DNA of 64,000 bases from Liopterus haemorrhoidalis (taxonomy: Eukaryota > Arthropoda > Insecta > Coleoptera > Dytiscidae), in the NCBI GenBank assembly GCA_963971575.1, contig OZ020624.1, forward strand, positions 6,134,903 to 6,198,902, given 5' to 3'. Position 1 is the stretch's first letter. Each line of letters begins with the position of its first letter. This document shows, piece after piece, positions 1 through 10,669 of the stretch. Made by a program: the position numbers and the translations under genes. The notes beneath the pieces are model-generated. The model was not told where the DNA came from. It saw nothing but the letters and a program-made list of their open reading frames with translations, and made no database searches.

Positions 1-75
1 TACTCTTTTTGATCTTCCATGGCTAATTCACGAAATAGGAGGACTGATGCGCTATGGGTAGTTCTTCTATCAAGT
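1..75 (-). pseudogene. PIF/Harbinger-like transposase N-terminal scrap
   Basis: On the minus strand this stretch reads as RRTTHSASVLLFRELAMED with no stop. Its pattern resembles the N-terminal segment of insect PIF/Harbinger nucleases, where an arginine-rich start leads into a leucine/glutamate helix. Going further into the element (positions 75-160), the same strand gives a KKW segment followed by stops, so the gene is decayed. It also runs off the window edge. The family call is inference from a short segment; another TE gene remains possible. Confidence 0.3.
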
Positions 76-243
76 CCATTTTTTAACCCATTTTTGTTTA
101 GGTTTATATTCTGTACCGAATACTTCAATAAGACAATCAATTATTTCCTCCACAAGAAATGATGTAATTCAAAATACTCATAAACTATTTTTTGCAAAAA
201 GATAATTTCACTACAAAATCACAGTGAAGATGTCAAATGTGTT

Positions 244-621
244 TTGACACTTACTATCCAGAAAATAAGATATGTATGTCAATTGCGTATGAACACCTAC
301 TATCCTGAAAATAACCATTACATTGTAATAATAGACAGTTATTCCGAATGGCTAGATTTAAAAAAATTAAAAACAATTGAATTTTCGGAAATAATAAAAA
401 ATCTTAAAATATGGTTTTCAATATTTGGAATTTCAGCTGAACTGCACACAGATAATGGACGACAGTATTGTTCACAATTATTTAAAGAATTTTCGCAACA
501 ATGGAACTTCGAACATATTACGTCAAGTCCATATTATCCACAAAGCAATGGGTTAAGCGAAAGAGCAGTTCAAACTGCAAAAAATGTTTTAAGAAAATGC
601 TACGAAAATCAAAACTTCTAA
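244..621 (+). pseudogene. Ty3/Gypsy-type integrase core fragment
   Basis: A 125-residue frame carries the catalytic core of an LTR-retrotransposon integrase, the enzyme that joins element cDNA to the genome. The three acidic residues are visible: the Asp of VIIDSYSEW, the Asp of HTDNGRQ, and the Glu of SNGLSERAVQ, in the right order and spacing for an rve domain. The zinc-binding N-terminus, the C-terminal domain, reverse transcriptase, gag and both LTRs are absent. The first residues are probably not part of the domain, because the DNA there holds two near-copies of a 'cactatcc-gaaaataa' motif. It is a 5'- and 3'-truncated relic with no neighbouring element parts. Confidence 0.75.
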
Positions 622-831
622 AATACAAGTAATAACTTAACACAAATGATCCTCATCACTAAATTTCAACTGATGACCAAAAGAAAAATGTCCTCACTTC
701 TAAAATTCACGAGATAACCTACAAAAAAACGGTCTTCGCTACAAAATTAAATTAATTTGGCGCCCTTCTGAACCTAACGGCAGCGCCCCCCTTACAACGG
801 CGCCCGCTTCCGCCAGCCCTGTTTTCATCAA
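622..831. other. Unassigned spacer
   Basis: No gene is visible. A short GC-rich stretch with repeated GGCGCC/GCGCCC words lies at about 760-820, just before a family A element. I cannot assign it. Confidence 0.5.
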
Positions 832-884
832 TTTTTTAGGGTTTTGTAGGTATGACCAAAAAACCCTTATACCGTCACTTTGTC

Positions 885-930
<46 letters not shown>

Positions 931-1916
931 TCGGTAAAAATTGTAGTCAAACGGCTAAACCTAGAGAGTTGAAATTTGGCATGCTTATACAACTCTTTGA
1001 CCCGCACATAGGAAAAATACTAAAACATCTAAAAAACATATCCCCCTAAAAATATAAACAAATATGTGCTCATCGAAAAAAAAAATATTTTTTTATAATT
1101 CTGAGTAGGGTATCAAATGAAAGCCCTTGGTACGTGGATTAACGATCAAATTTTTATTATTGCAAAATAAATTATTTTGAAGCTATTTTTGCCAAAATTG
1201 TGCAAATTTTTTTTTGTCCCCCACCCTGTAGCCCAGATGGTTTAAACTAAAAATCTGAAAAAAATCTAAGTAATGTACATTGGTGTGAACCGGAATAGTT
1301 CAACAGGAATTTTTGATCAGATTAGGTTTTTGGAAAAAAACGCATTTTTTGTGATTTTTTGCTAATAATGTACACAAGTTATAGCTTTGTAACACGCCAC
1401 ACTGTAACATGTATGCTGGTCTAGTGGTATTAGACGCTGATTTTTCAACCAAGTAACCCGATCTGAAAGGGATCGAATCCTGTGAGAATAGACTATATTA
1501 TTTGTTGTTTTTTTTTTTTTTAATTTTTGTATTGTTTAAATTATTTTTTCAAAATTCTAGTTATATTTTGGCAAATGTTGCATTTAATTTTTAAAAGCGT
1601 AAATTTAATAGCCAGTGGAAATTGTTTAAATTATAATTTAATTCTGTTTCAATGTACACGAAATCAGAGGGGCGGAACTTATAACAACCAATGGAAGCCA
1701 TAGGCGCAATTTTTAAAATTCTTAATGAACCTTGCTATATAAAAAAAAATATACTGCACATATTTAGAAACCTAAATAATGGTATTAGGCGTTCGATTTA
1801 AAATTAACAAAAAAAAAAAATTTAATATAAAATTTGTTTTCGCATCCAAAATAATCATCATTCACTTACTAAATACCTGCAAAACCCTGAAATATGTGAA
1901 AATTCACACTTCACAT
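832..1916 (+). mobile_element. Family A HINE/Helentron-like element, copy 1
   Basis: Non-autonomous element with no coding capacity. The 5' end holds AGGGTTTTGTAGGTAT (838-853). A (GTCT)n tract follows at about 885-931. The 3' end holds ATACCTGCAAAACCCT (1873-1888), the inverse of the 5' motif with one or two mismatches. A terminal hairpin (GTGAA/TTCAC) and then a T run close the element. Sub-terminal inverted repeats, a GTCT core, a 3' hairpin and T-rich insertion flanks are the plan of Helentron-associated elements such as DINE-1. Other copies start near 2341, 17273 and 23998 (reversed). Assignment to Helentrons rests on structure only; no Rep/helicase gene is in the window. Confidence 0.65.
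1411..1490 (+). other. tRNA-like A/B-box segment inside family A
   Basis: TGGTCTAGTGG (1417-1427) matches the pol III A-box consensus and GGGATCGAATCC (1469-1480) matches the B box, with tRNA-like spacing. It sits in the 3' third of the element. It does not fold into a convincing cloverleaf by eye, so it is a tRNA-derived relic or promoter rather than a tRNA gene. Related segments occur in the copies at 2341 and 22930. Confidence 0.4.
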
Positions 1917-2331
1917 CAATTTTTTTATTATTGATATCGTTTATAAGTTTGTTAAAATTTTGGCACACAGCATCTATAGCTATAAGCATTTTATCATGCT
2001 TGACCGAAATAATAAATCAGATTAGATCAATATAAGATAAAATCTTCTCTGTGATTGCAGATGTAGCATATATTTTTATTTCGTGCGTGATCATGATGTT
2101 AAGACTAAAACCACGCACCTCTGTATTCAGGTCAAATAAGTCTCAAATAAGAATTAGGGCGGTCAGGTGGAGTAGGACGTAGGGGTGAATTACAAGGGAA
2201 GGGATTACCAGGATTGCTTGATGTAGAGAGGTAGGGATGACCTAGAAATGTAAAGACACAATGATGTTTTAAATTTCTCTTAAATATGATGCTGCAACTT
2301 CATTGTAAATTTGTTTTTTGCAAAAAAATTG
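1917..2331. other. Unassigned AT-rich spacer
   Basis: No open frame, inverted end or recognisable repeat between the two family A copies. Confidence 0.5.
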
Positions 2332-2334
2332 TAG

Positions 2335-3390
2335 GTTTTTAGGATTTTGTAGGTATGACCAAAAAACCCTTATACCGTCATTTGGTCGTCTGTCTGTCTG
2401 TCTGTCTGTCTGTTCGGTAACAATTGTAGCCAAACGGCTAAACCTAGAGAGTTGAAATTTGGCATGCTTATACAACTCTTTGACCCGCACATAGGAAAAA
2501 TACTAAATCATCTAAAAAACATATCCCCCTAAAAATATAAACAAATATGTGCTCATCGAAAATAAAAATATTTTTTTATAATTCTGAGTAGATACCAAAT
2601 GAAAGCCCCCCTAAAAATATAAGGGGGCTTTCATTTGGTATCTACTCAGAATTATAAAAAAATATTTTTATTTTCGATGAGCACATATTTGTTTATATTT
2701 TTAGGGGGTACGTGGATTAATGACCAAATTTTTATTTTTGCAAAATAAATTATTTTGAAGCGATTTTTGCCAAAATTGTGCAAAAAATTTTTGTCCCACA
2801 CCCTGTAGCCCAGATGGTTTAAACTAAAAATCTGAAAAAATTCTAAGTAATGTACGTTGGTGTGAACCGGAATAGTACAACAGGAATTTTTGATCAGATT
2901 ATGTTTACGGAAAAAACGCATTTTTTGTGTTTTTTTGGCTAATAATGTACACAAGTTATAGCTTTGTAACACGCTCGAGTGGAAGGCTTATCTTGGTGTA
3001 GTGCTACTTGCGCTGGCTTTTTCACCCAAGTAAGTTCGATCCCCACGAGAAGAGACAATTTTTTTTTGCTTTTTATTTACATTTTTATGTTTAAATTATT
3101 TTTTTTTAAATTCTAGTTATATTTTGGCAAACATTGCATTTAATTTTTAAAAGCGTAAATTTAATAACCAGTGGAAATTTTTGAAATTATAGTTAAATTC
3201 TGTTTCAATGTACATGAAATCAGAGGGGCGGAGCTTATAACAACCTAAATAATGGTATTAGGCGTTCGAATTAAAATTAACAAAAAAAAAATTAATATAA
3301 AATTTGTTTTGGCATCCCAAATAATCATCATTCACTTACTAAATACCTGCAAAACCCTGAAATGTGTGAAAATTCACACTTCACATCAAT
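2335..3390 (+). mobile_element. Family A HINE/Helentron-like element, copy 2
   Basis: Same plan as copy 1: AGGATTTTGTAGGTAT at the 5' end (from 2341), a shorter (GTCT)n tract at about 2388-2413, a tRNA-like segment near 2980-3050 with B box AGTTCGATCCCC, the inverted ATACCTGCAAAACCCT motif at about 3344-3359, and the GTGTGAAAATTCACAC hairpin. It differs from copy 1 by an internal 86-bp snap-back duplication (2525-2708) and by lacking a block near its 3' end. It has no coding capacity. Confidence 0.65.
2525..2708. repeat. Perfect 86-bp inverted repeat with 12-nt loop
   Basis: Positions 2525-2610 are the exact reverse complement of 2623-2708, separated by ctaaaaatataa. The left arm is ordinary family A sequence; the right arm repeats it backwards. 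The loop matches the beginning of the left arm, which suggests template switching at short homology during replication. Confidence 0.9.
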
Positions 3391-3630
3391 TTTTTATTTA
3401 ATGGATGCAGTATGAATACTTTTATAAATTATAATAGAAATAAAAGTAGGAAAATAATTCTTTCTACGAATTATTTAAGACAAAACTTGAATTTACTTAA
3501 ATATTTTACAGCTGTTGGTCGTTAACGATAAATAATCCCCATAGATTACAAGTAGAGCTAGGACATAGCTAAGCCTAAGCCTACACTGTCGCTTTGGAGT
3601 GGCACGTTTATTTTCAATAAAAACTATAAT

Positions 3631-4979
3631 CTGTCTCAATTTGTAATACGAAACTAGATCTGGTTACTTTAGTGATTGTTGTGGTGTAAATAGACTTTTG
3701 TAGAATCATGTGAACTTGTAAATCTGGCTTTTAAAAGTATGGTTAAGTTTCATCATATTGAGGTTATTACTAAATTGACATGTCAAAATTGTGATTGACA
3801 TGTCAAATATTTTGAATGTATACAGTCTGTTTCAAACGGTTAGGCGGAACTAGATTTGGCAATCTAGTTACTTTCATCGTTTAAATCATACTTTTCGACC
3901 GTTTTGTTTAAGCTTTGTAAATCATACTTACAATAAACATTTTTTGGTTAAGGTTAATATCATTTTAAAATGTCATTTTCTTTATATTATGATTTTTTGT
4001 GTCATTCTTAATACAAATTTCCCATTTATTTATTTTTTTGTCATTAAAATACGTAAAAAAATTGACATATGTCATTCGTTTCCATGGTTTCATTGTTGGA
4101 ATTTTAAATTTTGACATTTCAACGTGAAAAATGAAATAACCCAAGCAAGGTCCCTTCTCGTGACAACCTAAAAGAACGAAATTCCCATTTAGTTCCGCTT
4201 AACCGTTTGGAACAGACTGTATATTAATATTTATTTCATCAAACTTTCGATTATTACTCGTATAATAGTAAAAAATATTACGATTATCAATGAAATATCG
4301 TGATAAAATATAAAAAACAAAAATACATATTATATAATAATAATTTATCATTTTATTGTGCTGCCCTTAAAATCTCATTCTTGTTTTGCAAAATTTAATA
4401 ACATATTTAAACAAAAATATTAATTTTTTGAATGTAAATCCCAAATTTTTCTCTGCAAATCTTTCCGAATCATGTAGTCTGTGGTTCTATCTGTTTTCTT
4501 ATTATTACCTTTTCCCATGTTCGTCGGTCTTAAAGTTTCTGCACCTTCATTTAAAATTTTTCTTACTTCTCCTTCAGAAATCTAAATAAATTGAAATGGG
4601 TAAATTATTTTATATTTCACATCAAAAAGGACACCAAGATTTACTGAAAAAATATCTGCCACAAGGTCTATAATTTCGCTTCTTTTTAATTTTGTTCCAT
4701 TTTTTCTAAGTTTTCCATAAGCGTTATATATGTGTTTTTGTATATTTATCTAATTGTTGTCTCTTATGCATATTTTCTGATGTTATGTTCTTATTTTGGT
4801 TGCATAAAAACACTTTTCGAAAAAAAATAAAAAAATTGACATATAATTTAATGTCAAATATGAATTGTCAAATGTTTTGAAAGGTGCCATTTCAGCAGTA
4901 CCACTCTAAGATGATATTTTAAATAGACAACATAAAAAATGAAATTTTCCTCTTAGTTTCGTATTACAAATTGAGACAG
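3631..4979. mobile_element. 1.35-kb TIR element, CTGTCTCAATTTG family
   Basis: The ends CTGTCTCAATTTGTAATACG (3631) and its reverse complement (ending 4979) form TIRs of about 28 bp, and ATAAT flanks both sides. No transposase frame is seen inside. A separate 397-bp element (3823-4219) is nested within it. A 175-bp deletion derivative of the same family lies at 41546-41720, also flanked by ATAAT. The superfamily is not determined. Confidence 0.7.
3823..4219 (+). mobile_element. 397-bp MITE, CAGTCTG...CAGACTG family
   Basis: Terminal inverted repeats of about 30 bp begin CAGTCTGTTTCAAACGGTTA, and TA lies on each side (3821-3822 and 4220-4221). This is the target duplication expected of a Tc1/mariner-mobilised MITE. 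No coding capacity. A reversed second copy lies at 9871-10272 and a degraded end near 32984-33030. Confidence 0.75.
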
Positions 4980-5108
4980 ATAATATTCATTTTGTTCATG
5001 TGCCGTACTTGTCAAAACCGAGACTCGTACTTTATCAATTTTTGATACGCTTATAATGAGTCTAATCTCTTGCATTCCAATTAAATTTAACTGTGAAGAC
5101 CCTTATTA

Positions 5109-5469
5109 CTAGAGTCCGGCAAAAATATGCAACGGTACTTTAGTTAGGTGTTTTTCGATAAAAAGCGGCACATGTGTTATCTGTAGAAATAAAATGTAAT
5201 TATATATATATTTGTAATGTGCCCTGCTGACAAATAGTGTAGCGTATAAAAATTTAATATCTTATCAAAAACTGACCAATGGCAAAGGAGTGATCGGAAT
5301 TACCTATCGCGGATATAATCCCAAAATAATGAGTTGTCGTTATTAAGATAAGAATTCATTGCGGTACAAGTGTTTTATTTTATTGTTTTTGTTGGTTTTT
5401 TGTTAAAATAAAGTTTAAAATATCACGCTTATGGCAAAAGTACCGTTGCATATTTTTACCGGTCTCTAC
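5109..5469. mobile_element. ~360-bp MITE with AGAGTCCGG TIRs
   Basis: Left end AGAGTCCGGCAAAAATATGC (5111) pairs with the reverse complement at the right end (to about 5468); the TIR is about 30 bp and includes AACGGTACTTT. TTATTACT appears on both sides, but that is also the natural junction of the tandem host repeat, so the target duplication is ambiguous. No coding capacity. Confidence 0.65.
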
Positions 5470-5743
5470 TTATTACTAAAGCTCGGACATAGTTAGTGGT
5501 AAGCCGACAATGTCGCATACGAGCAGCACGTTTATTTTCAATAAACTCTATTAATTTTGTTCATGTGCCGTACTTGTCAAAACCGAGACTCGTACTTTAT
5601 CAATTTTTAATACGATAATAAGTCTAATATCTTGCGTACCAATAAAATTTAACTGCGAAGACCCTAATTACTGTGTTGGACACCGACCATAGTCACTGTA
5701 TTGAAGATTTTCATATATAGTTTTCAACTTGAAAATATTAATA

Positions 5744-6397
5744 AAAATCAGCTGTGGTCACCACAGGACCGACCGCCATCATAAAGTACTTATATAAATT
5801 ACATTCTAGCAGCAGAGTAGAAATAACTTGACCTAATATTTTCTAACAGAGATATTATTTATCATGACCATGGAAACGTTACATATAAATATGAAAAAAT
5901 TGAGACTTGGAAAAAATTTCGAAAAATTTTACAGAAATTATTCGAAATTTTTCGTTTTATCAAAAAACGTCTCAATAAAAAGTCATTAGTTATTGCTTTT
6001 ATAACAACTTTTGTTTAATAATTTCGAGATATTTTTCTGTGAAATATTCGCAAAAATCTCAAAATCGACACGAGTAAACTTCCATTTTTAGTCAACCGAT
6101 TTTTACCAAAAGTTGATCAACTCGTGCCATTGATGGCAGAATCTTAAATATGAAGTTTCATAAAAATCCTTTCAGCCGAATTTGCTTTGCATGTGTACAC
6201 AGACAGACGGACAGACGGACAGACGGACAGACAGACGGACAGACGGACAGACAGACGGACAGACAGACCGACAGACATCATGCTAAAAATAGTCAAAACG
6301 TTATGTAGGGACCTCAATTCGTGGCGATCCATCGAAATCTCGAAACGTCAAAATTGGTATGATCACAATACCTCCCTTATATATGTTGGCGGTCGGT
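5744..6397 (-). mobile_element. Family B HINE/Helentron-like element, reversed copy
   Basis: Read on the minus strand it starts ACCGACCGCCAACATATATA (from 6397), then a mixed (GTCT/GTCC)n tract (about 6200-6272), a conserved middle, the inverted motif TGGCGGTCGGT, and a CTGTGG-TGA-CCACAG hairpin near 5750-5768. The 5' ACCGACCGCCA and 3' TGGCGGTCGGT are exact 11-bp complements just inside the ends. It has no coding capacity; apparent frames through the GTCT tract are low-complexity artefacts. Confidence 0.65.
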
Positions 6398-6480
6398 AAA
6401 AATAGAAGTTCAAAAAGAAAATAATACGATAAATATGAAAAAAAAAAAAACAACTAATAAAAAAAAGTAATTGTATGAAC

Positions 6481-6770
6481 TTATATGAATTTGTCAGAAT
6501 TGCATGTTATAATGCAGACTTTTTCTAAATTTTCGTTAGAAAAATTATTTCTGCTTGGCGTAAGAATATTTTTAAAGCTTGAAAAAGTTCTCTCGACTTT
6601 ACAAGTAACGACAGGGGCTCTGCAAAAATAATTTCGATATTGATTAAAATATGGTTTTAAAAAATCGGGGCAGTCATCGGAATAAATTTGTGTTAATATA
6701 CGAAGGTCTGGATTTCTCTGAAGAACTGCGTCAATTTTATTATAAAGGCCGAAGTCACCAGATACTTGTT
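6481..6770 (-). pseudogene. hAT transposase C-terminal dimerisation domain remnant
   Basis: The minus strand reads without a stop from about 6770 to TAA at 6481. The motif CKVERTFSSFKNILTPSRNN lies about 30 codons from the end, followed by FSNENLEK. This is the hATC dimerisation signature (usually AERxFS..K.IKT..RN.L...RL). The frame has no start codon and lacks the DDE residues and BED finger, so only the tail of the gene survives. A tRNA-like SINE abuts it at 6772, probably where the gene was cut. Confidence 0.7.
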
Positions 6771-6771
6771 T

Positions 6772-6912
6772 TATTTTTTATGGCTTTTGGTGCTTCGGCA
6801 ATTTGCCAGGACAATTCTTATTCTTTGAAAAATTCCATGCCTGAACGGGAATCGAACCCGAGACTTTAGCAACGCAGAGCGCATGTGTTACCACTACGGT
6901 ACGCCGGTTGGT
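6772..6912 (-). mobile_element. tRNA-derived SINE (or tRNA pseudogene)
   Basis: On the minus strand, TACCGTAGTGG (6891-6901) is an A box and GGTTCGATTCC (6848-6858) is a perfect B box, with about 32 nt between them. The head begins CCGGCGTACCGTAGTGG and ends CCCGTTCAGGC. About 65 nt of non-tRNA body follow, then an A-rich tail (AAAAGCCATAAAAAATAAAA). The anticodon arm is poorly preserved. I favour a SINE because the body and tail continue past the tRNA part; a lone tRNA pseudogene is the alternative. Confidence 0.55.
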
Positions 6913-7557
6913 ATTAAAATCTTGTAATCGTCTACGTCTACTCTGAATACAAATATATTCTAAAGATTTAAAAGAATGACATTTTCTTTTTATTACTGCA
7001 ATAAATATTTTACGAATAATAACTTTCTTGGCTATAATCCTTATATTCTTAGGTCGTATTTTAACGTGTTTGGTCAAACATTTGCATTTAAATGCAAAGA
7101 ATAACTGAAAGGTAATAATTTTGTCGCCATATTCTCTATTGTAGCCCAGATTTGTCGTCTTTATAGTCCCCTAAATTTTTTCCATTGTTTTCATGACTTT
7201 ATATGTCATTCTTTTCAAATTTAATAAGCATTTTAGCACATTTGGTTTGGTGTTTGACGTTTTTCCTGACGATGGAAAAGTTATTGACCATAAAAGATGA
7301 AATTTCTTCTTGTATTGTTGTTTTTTTATAGATCATAAATGTGGTAATATTACATTTTTAGATGAAATGAAACTGAATAGGGCTCAACTTTTAGTGAAAA
7401 TGTATCACTGTATGACTTTGTAGATTAATGGAGATTTTAATAAATACATATTAACCAAAAAAAATTTTTTTTTGTGTCTCGTTTTATAAATAGGACGATA
7501 AATAAATTTAAAAAAAAATACCTGTGATTTCGCACAAATTTTAGGATTGCGTGTATA
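6913..7557. other. Unassigned AT-rich spacer
   Basis: No supported gene. Short frames here are AT-rich noise. The right boundary is the TIR of a mariner element. Confidence 0.5.
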
Positions 7558-8539
7558 CAGGGTGTTTGTTTGAAACGGGGTACCCCGAAAATCTCCTTTA
7601 TTTGTAAAGATACAAAAATTCTTCAGAACAAAAGTTAAACTAGACATTAAGGCCCATCTAAAGGTTACTATAAGAGTTCTGAGGCACTTCCGGTTTCACC
7701 GGAAATGATGTCAACTTTTGATCTAGCATAGGGAATCGATAATTTTATATTTTTTTCTGAAAAGAACATTAAATTAGCTTAACAATGACACCAAAAAAAT
7801 CATATTTTTATGTTAACCATTTCAAAATGACGACCATATGTTTATAAAATAATAATCAACATTTAACAAAGTTGAACGTAGCAAGCTTTGAAAACAATAA
7901 AAAAAGAAACAAAATATCTAAAAATGGGACAGTTTTAGAAATCTAAATATCTGGGAAAATCCCAGGGAATTAAGATCTTCCAGATTCCAACACAAGTTTG
8001 GTATCAATGTTTGGCTGAGAATTCTAGGGACAAAAATTGTAGGCCGAATTATTTACCATGGCAGCCTTAGAGCTAACAGGTATTTAAATTTTTTACAAAA
8101 TGAAGTGGAGGATTTGTTTGATAATTTACCACGTGCTGATAGGATAGGAATGTGGTTCCAACAAGATGGAGCACCAGCTCATAACGCTAGAAACGTGTGT
8201 GCCTATTTAAATGGCCAATACCCAGATAAATGGATTGGAACACATTCACTTAATCCCTGGCCTGCACGATCGCCGGATCTCACGCCATTGGATTTTTTCG
8301 TTTGGGGGTATTTAAAAGATAGAGTGTATCGGACAACACCAACGACGATAGAAGATTTAGAAGAAAAGGTTAGAAGTGCAATCCGGGATATCCAAGAGTG
8401 TACTCTTATAAGGGCGATGGAAGAGTTTTTATTAAGAATGAGAAAATGTGTGGACAATAATGGTAGTTTGATCGAACATTTGCATTGTTTTTTTTTTTTT
8501 ACCCTATATATCCGAAATTCTTCTTAACTTTGTACCCTG
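7558..8539 (+). mobile_element. DD41D mariner-like element (decayed)
   Basis: CAGGGTG at 7558 and ACCCTG ending 8539 are short inverted ends, each bordered by TATA, giving the TA duplication typical of Tc1/mariner. About 980 bp remain, shorter than the usual 1.3 kb, so the N-terminal part of the gene is lost. The right end abuts the C-terminal remnant of a non-LTR element. Confidence 0.65.
7938..8490 (+). pseudogene. DD41D mariner-like transposase, C-terminal half
   Basis: A stop-free frame from LNIWENPREL through FGINVWLRILGTKIVGRIIY to WFQQDGAPAHN, SPDLTPLDFFVWG and a normal C-terminus. The second catalytic Asp (QQD) and the third (TPLD) are 41 residues apart, so this is a DD41D rather than a DD34D mariner. 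The first Asp block and the helix-turn-helix are missing, so the protein cannot be active. No ATG sits at the natural position; the frame simply continues upstream until it decays. Confidence 0.75.
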
Positions 8540-8544
8540 TATAC

Positions 8545-9062
8545 AGCTTTCTGAACTCGAGCAAGAGATCCATATACTTAGACCTTTTTTCCTCTTCTTC
8601 AGAGAAATATTCTTTTCAGCTGAACTTGAAAATTCAATCACAAACATCTGTTTAGTCTCAGTATTTCGAATGTTTAGGGCCAACATAGTGGCTGTCAGTA
8701 ACATCGAGGTGATGAAGGAATAATTCCAATAAATGCGGCATTTGGAACTTTTCACCACCGATTCTATGTCAGAAGGGACGTACGGTAGAACCGGTATTTG
8801 GTCAATACCATAGGCGTGTCTAAGATGGTAGTAGAGCACGCAGAGAACAGCAGTATGTCGAGACACGTAGCTCGACGTTGCAAGAGATGGACAAGCGGAC
8901 AGAATCTGCATAATGGTTGGCACAACCTGCAAAGTATTGACTCCGCCTTTTAGCATATGTGGGCCCTGTACGCCAAAGTATTTATAGCACCATCTTGACA
9001 CGCAAACACAAAACCTTCCGATTCCGATCTCAAACCAGCAGACTTAAAAAACAAGAACGTGA
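8545..9062 (-). pseudogene. Non-LTR retrotransposon C-terminal segment
   Basis: A minus-strand frame of about 170 residues contains CPSLATSSYVSRHTAVLCVL, then YVPSDIESVVKSSKCRIYWN and a hydrophobic stretch ending VIEFSSSAEKN. The order (Cys...Arg-His-x-x-Val, then Tyr-Trp, then Ile-Glu/Asp-hydrophobic) is what is seen in the zinc-knuckle plus endonuclease-like tail of some non-LTR reverse transcriptases. The reverse transcriptase part is absent. The family assignment is inference from pattern; a host membrane protein was considered and judged less likely. Confidence 0.4.
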
Positions 9063-9724
9063 GTTCGGTGGACAACTCTAGACTTTTATTATGTTTGAAG
9101 AACACAGAGAACACTTTCTGTTACGAATATGCTGGGGTTTAGAAATAAATCGACAATATATTTGGTGCTACAAGTACTTGAATAAAGTGCTTCCATCTAC
9201 GGTTTATTCTACCACATTATATCATTTAAACAGTACCATAAGTGATCAATTTACCTCAAAAAGATATAAGCGTCGGTCAATTAATTGAATGAAATCAATC
9301 AAATCATTAAAACGCTATCCACCATCTAGCAGCTCCCACCCCCCAATTACCATGAACAACGTGATATCACGCTATGAATACCTTCTACACGATAACATAT
9401 GTCGCTATATTCACATTCGTAATTGGTCACGTTGTCACCATATCAATAGGAAGCATTCAGAGCATGGTAACATGTGGAATTCAGAAAACTTTTACGAACT
9501 TGTTATAACTGGGATTGCAAGCGATTTCCATATGTGATCTGTTAAGTGTTCACTATTCAACCAGGGTTATTTTGAAAATAATAGGTGAAGTACTGTAGAT
9601 GTAACACATTTTATTTCTTCTAGTAGCACTACGAACTTTCAAAACTATAATTATTATAATTCGATTGAGAGTAAACTTGAAGTTTATAGAATGGAGTTTT
9701 ATTTTGAACTAGCGACTAGCGATC
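9063..9724. other. Unassigned
   Basis: No supported gene. A segment near 9421-9480 (AATTGGTCACGTTGT...) resembles one at 13938-13985, so a low-copy repeat is likely. Confidence 0.4.
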
Positions 9725-9870
9725 AGGTCTCCTCACACTAACGCGGTGGGAGTGGCGGTAGCGGTAGCGATCAGTTAGTGAATCACGGTATATAGTTGTA
9801 TGATAATATTGATTGCGAGAACACAATAGAATAATTAATTGTATGTAGAGGAAAAATAATAATCTACTCA

Positions 9871-10272
9871 CAGTCTGTTTCAAACGGTTAGGCGGAACTA
9901 AATGGGAATTTCGTTCTTTTAGGTTGGAAAAGGGACCTTGCATGGGTTATTTCATTTTTCACGTTGGAATGTCAAAATTTAAAATTCCAACAATGAAACC
10001 ATGGAAACGAATGACATATGTCAAACTTAAATTAATTTTCTTACATATTTTAATGACAAAAAATAAATAAATGGGATATTTGTATTAAGAATGACACAAA
10101 AAATCAAAATATAAAGAAAATGACATTTTAAAATGATATTAACCTTAACCAAAAAATGTTTGTTGCAAGTATGATTTACAAAGCTTAAACAAAACGGCTG
10201 AAAAGCATGATTTAAACGATGAAAGTAACTAGATTGCAAAATCTAGTTCCGCCTAACCGTTTGGAACAGACT
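9871..10272 (-). mobile_element. CAGTCTG-family MITE, second copy
   Basis: A reversed copy of the MITE at 3823-4219: TIRs CAGTCTGTTTCAAACGGTTA and reverse complement, and nearly the same internal sequence. It is inserted in the MADF-bearing TIR element. The right end reads CAGACT-TT, so the terminal bases have decayed. Confidence 0.75.
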
Positions 10273-10279
10273 TTACTAT

Positions 10280-10440
10280 CAATTTCCAAAACTTTTTCTA
10301 TTTCGTTCCACACTTTATTTGTTTTCCTAATATTCTTGTAATCAGGATGTGCTAAGTCATACAAAATTAAATGATCCTTTACTGATCTATGATTGTTTCT
10401 ATTAAATTATCTATTTTCGACATTATTTTCTTAAATATAT
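10280..10440 (-). pseudogene. MADF-domain fragment
   Basis: The minus strand reads HLILYDLAHPDYKNIRKTNK followed by VWNEIEKVLEI. The L-Y-D...HPDYKN...K...W.EI pattern is the core of the MADF (Myb/SANT-like, Adf-1 type) DNA-binding domain. The N-terminal helix has a stop (ENR*F) and the frame ends at the inserted MITE. MADF proteins are often the second gene of PIF/Harbinger transposons, which fits the enclosing TIR element. Confidence 0.6.
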
Positions 10441-10669
10441 TCACTCTGTGGTATATAAACAATGAATATCGCGCGGCCTAATGCAACTTGTCGAGTTCGG
10501 CCGCCAGTGTTTGGTGATCGCTAGACTGAACGCTGCATTCGGTGGCGTTCTCAGATAGCTGCACGCTTGTATTTGCGTGGTCTCATTGTATTATATAGGT
10601 TGCGTTAGGCCGCCGCCGTATCGCTACCGCGGCAGCCACCACGTCCGCTTTGGTGTGTGGAATCCTTAC

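Larger units (their letters stand above)
3545..5690 (+). repeat. Two tandem ~215-bp repeat units split by TIR elements
   Basis: Unit 1 (about 3545-3630 plus 4985-5110) and unit 2 (about 5468-5690) share the same sequence: a GGACATAG start, a GCACGTTTATTTTCAATAAA block, a TTTGTTCATGTGCCGTACTT block, and the end GAAGACCCTTATTACT (GAAGACCCTAATTACT in unit 2). The first unit is interrupted by a 1.35-kb TIR element and the junction by a 0.36-kb element, so the duplication predates both insertions. No coding capacity; the origin is unknown. Confidence 0.7.
9725..10665. mobile_element. TIR element with GC-rich ends and a MADF remnant
   Basis: Left AGGTCTCCTCACACTAACGC and right end (reverse complement AGGATTCCACACACCAAAGC) form imperfect inverted ends, both continuing to a shared GCGGTAGCGAT. 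The ends are much more GC-rich than the surroundings. Inside lies a minus-strand MADF-like fragment, which together with CACACT-type ends suggests PIF/Harbinger. The target duplication is not clear. A 402-bp MITE is inserted at 9871-10272. Confidence 0.5.

Noticed and set aside
852..1049. Open frames through GTCT tracts (Leu/Ser/Val/Cys repeats or Thr/Asp/Arg/Gln repeats), here and near 6190, 30560, 42700 and 45770
   Set aside because: A 4-bp microsatellite of 12-bp phase gives stop-free frames on both strands; the flanks belong to non-coding element families.
8504..9001. Possible host membrane protein or odorant-receptor exon
   Set aside because: The Cys/Arg-His/Tyr-Trp pattern fits a non-LTR C-terminus better, and the frame ends in a mariner TIR with no splice signals.
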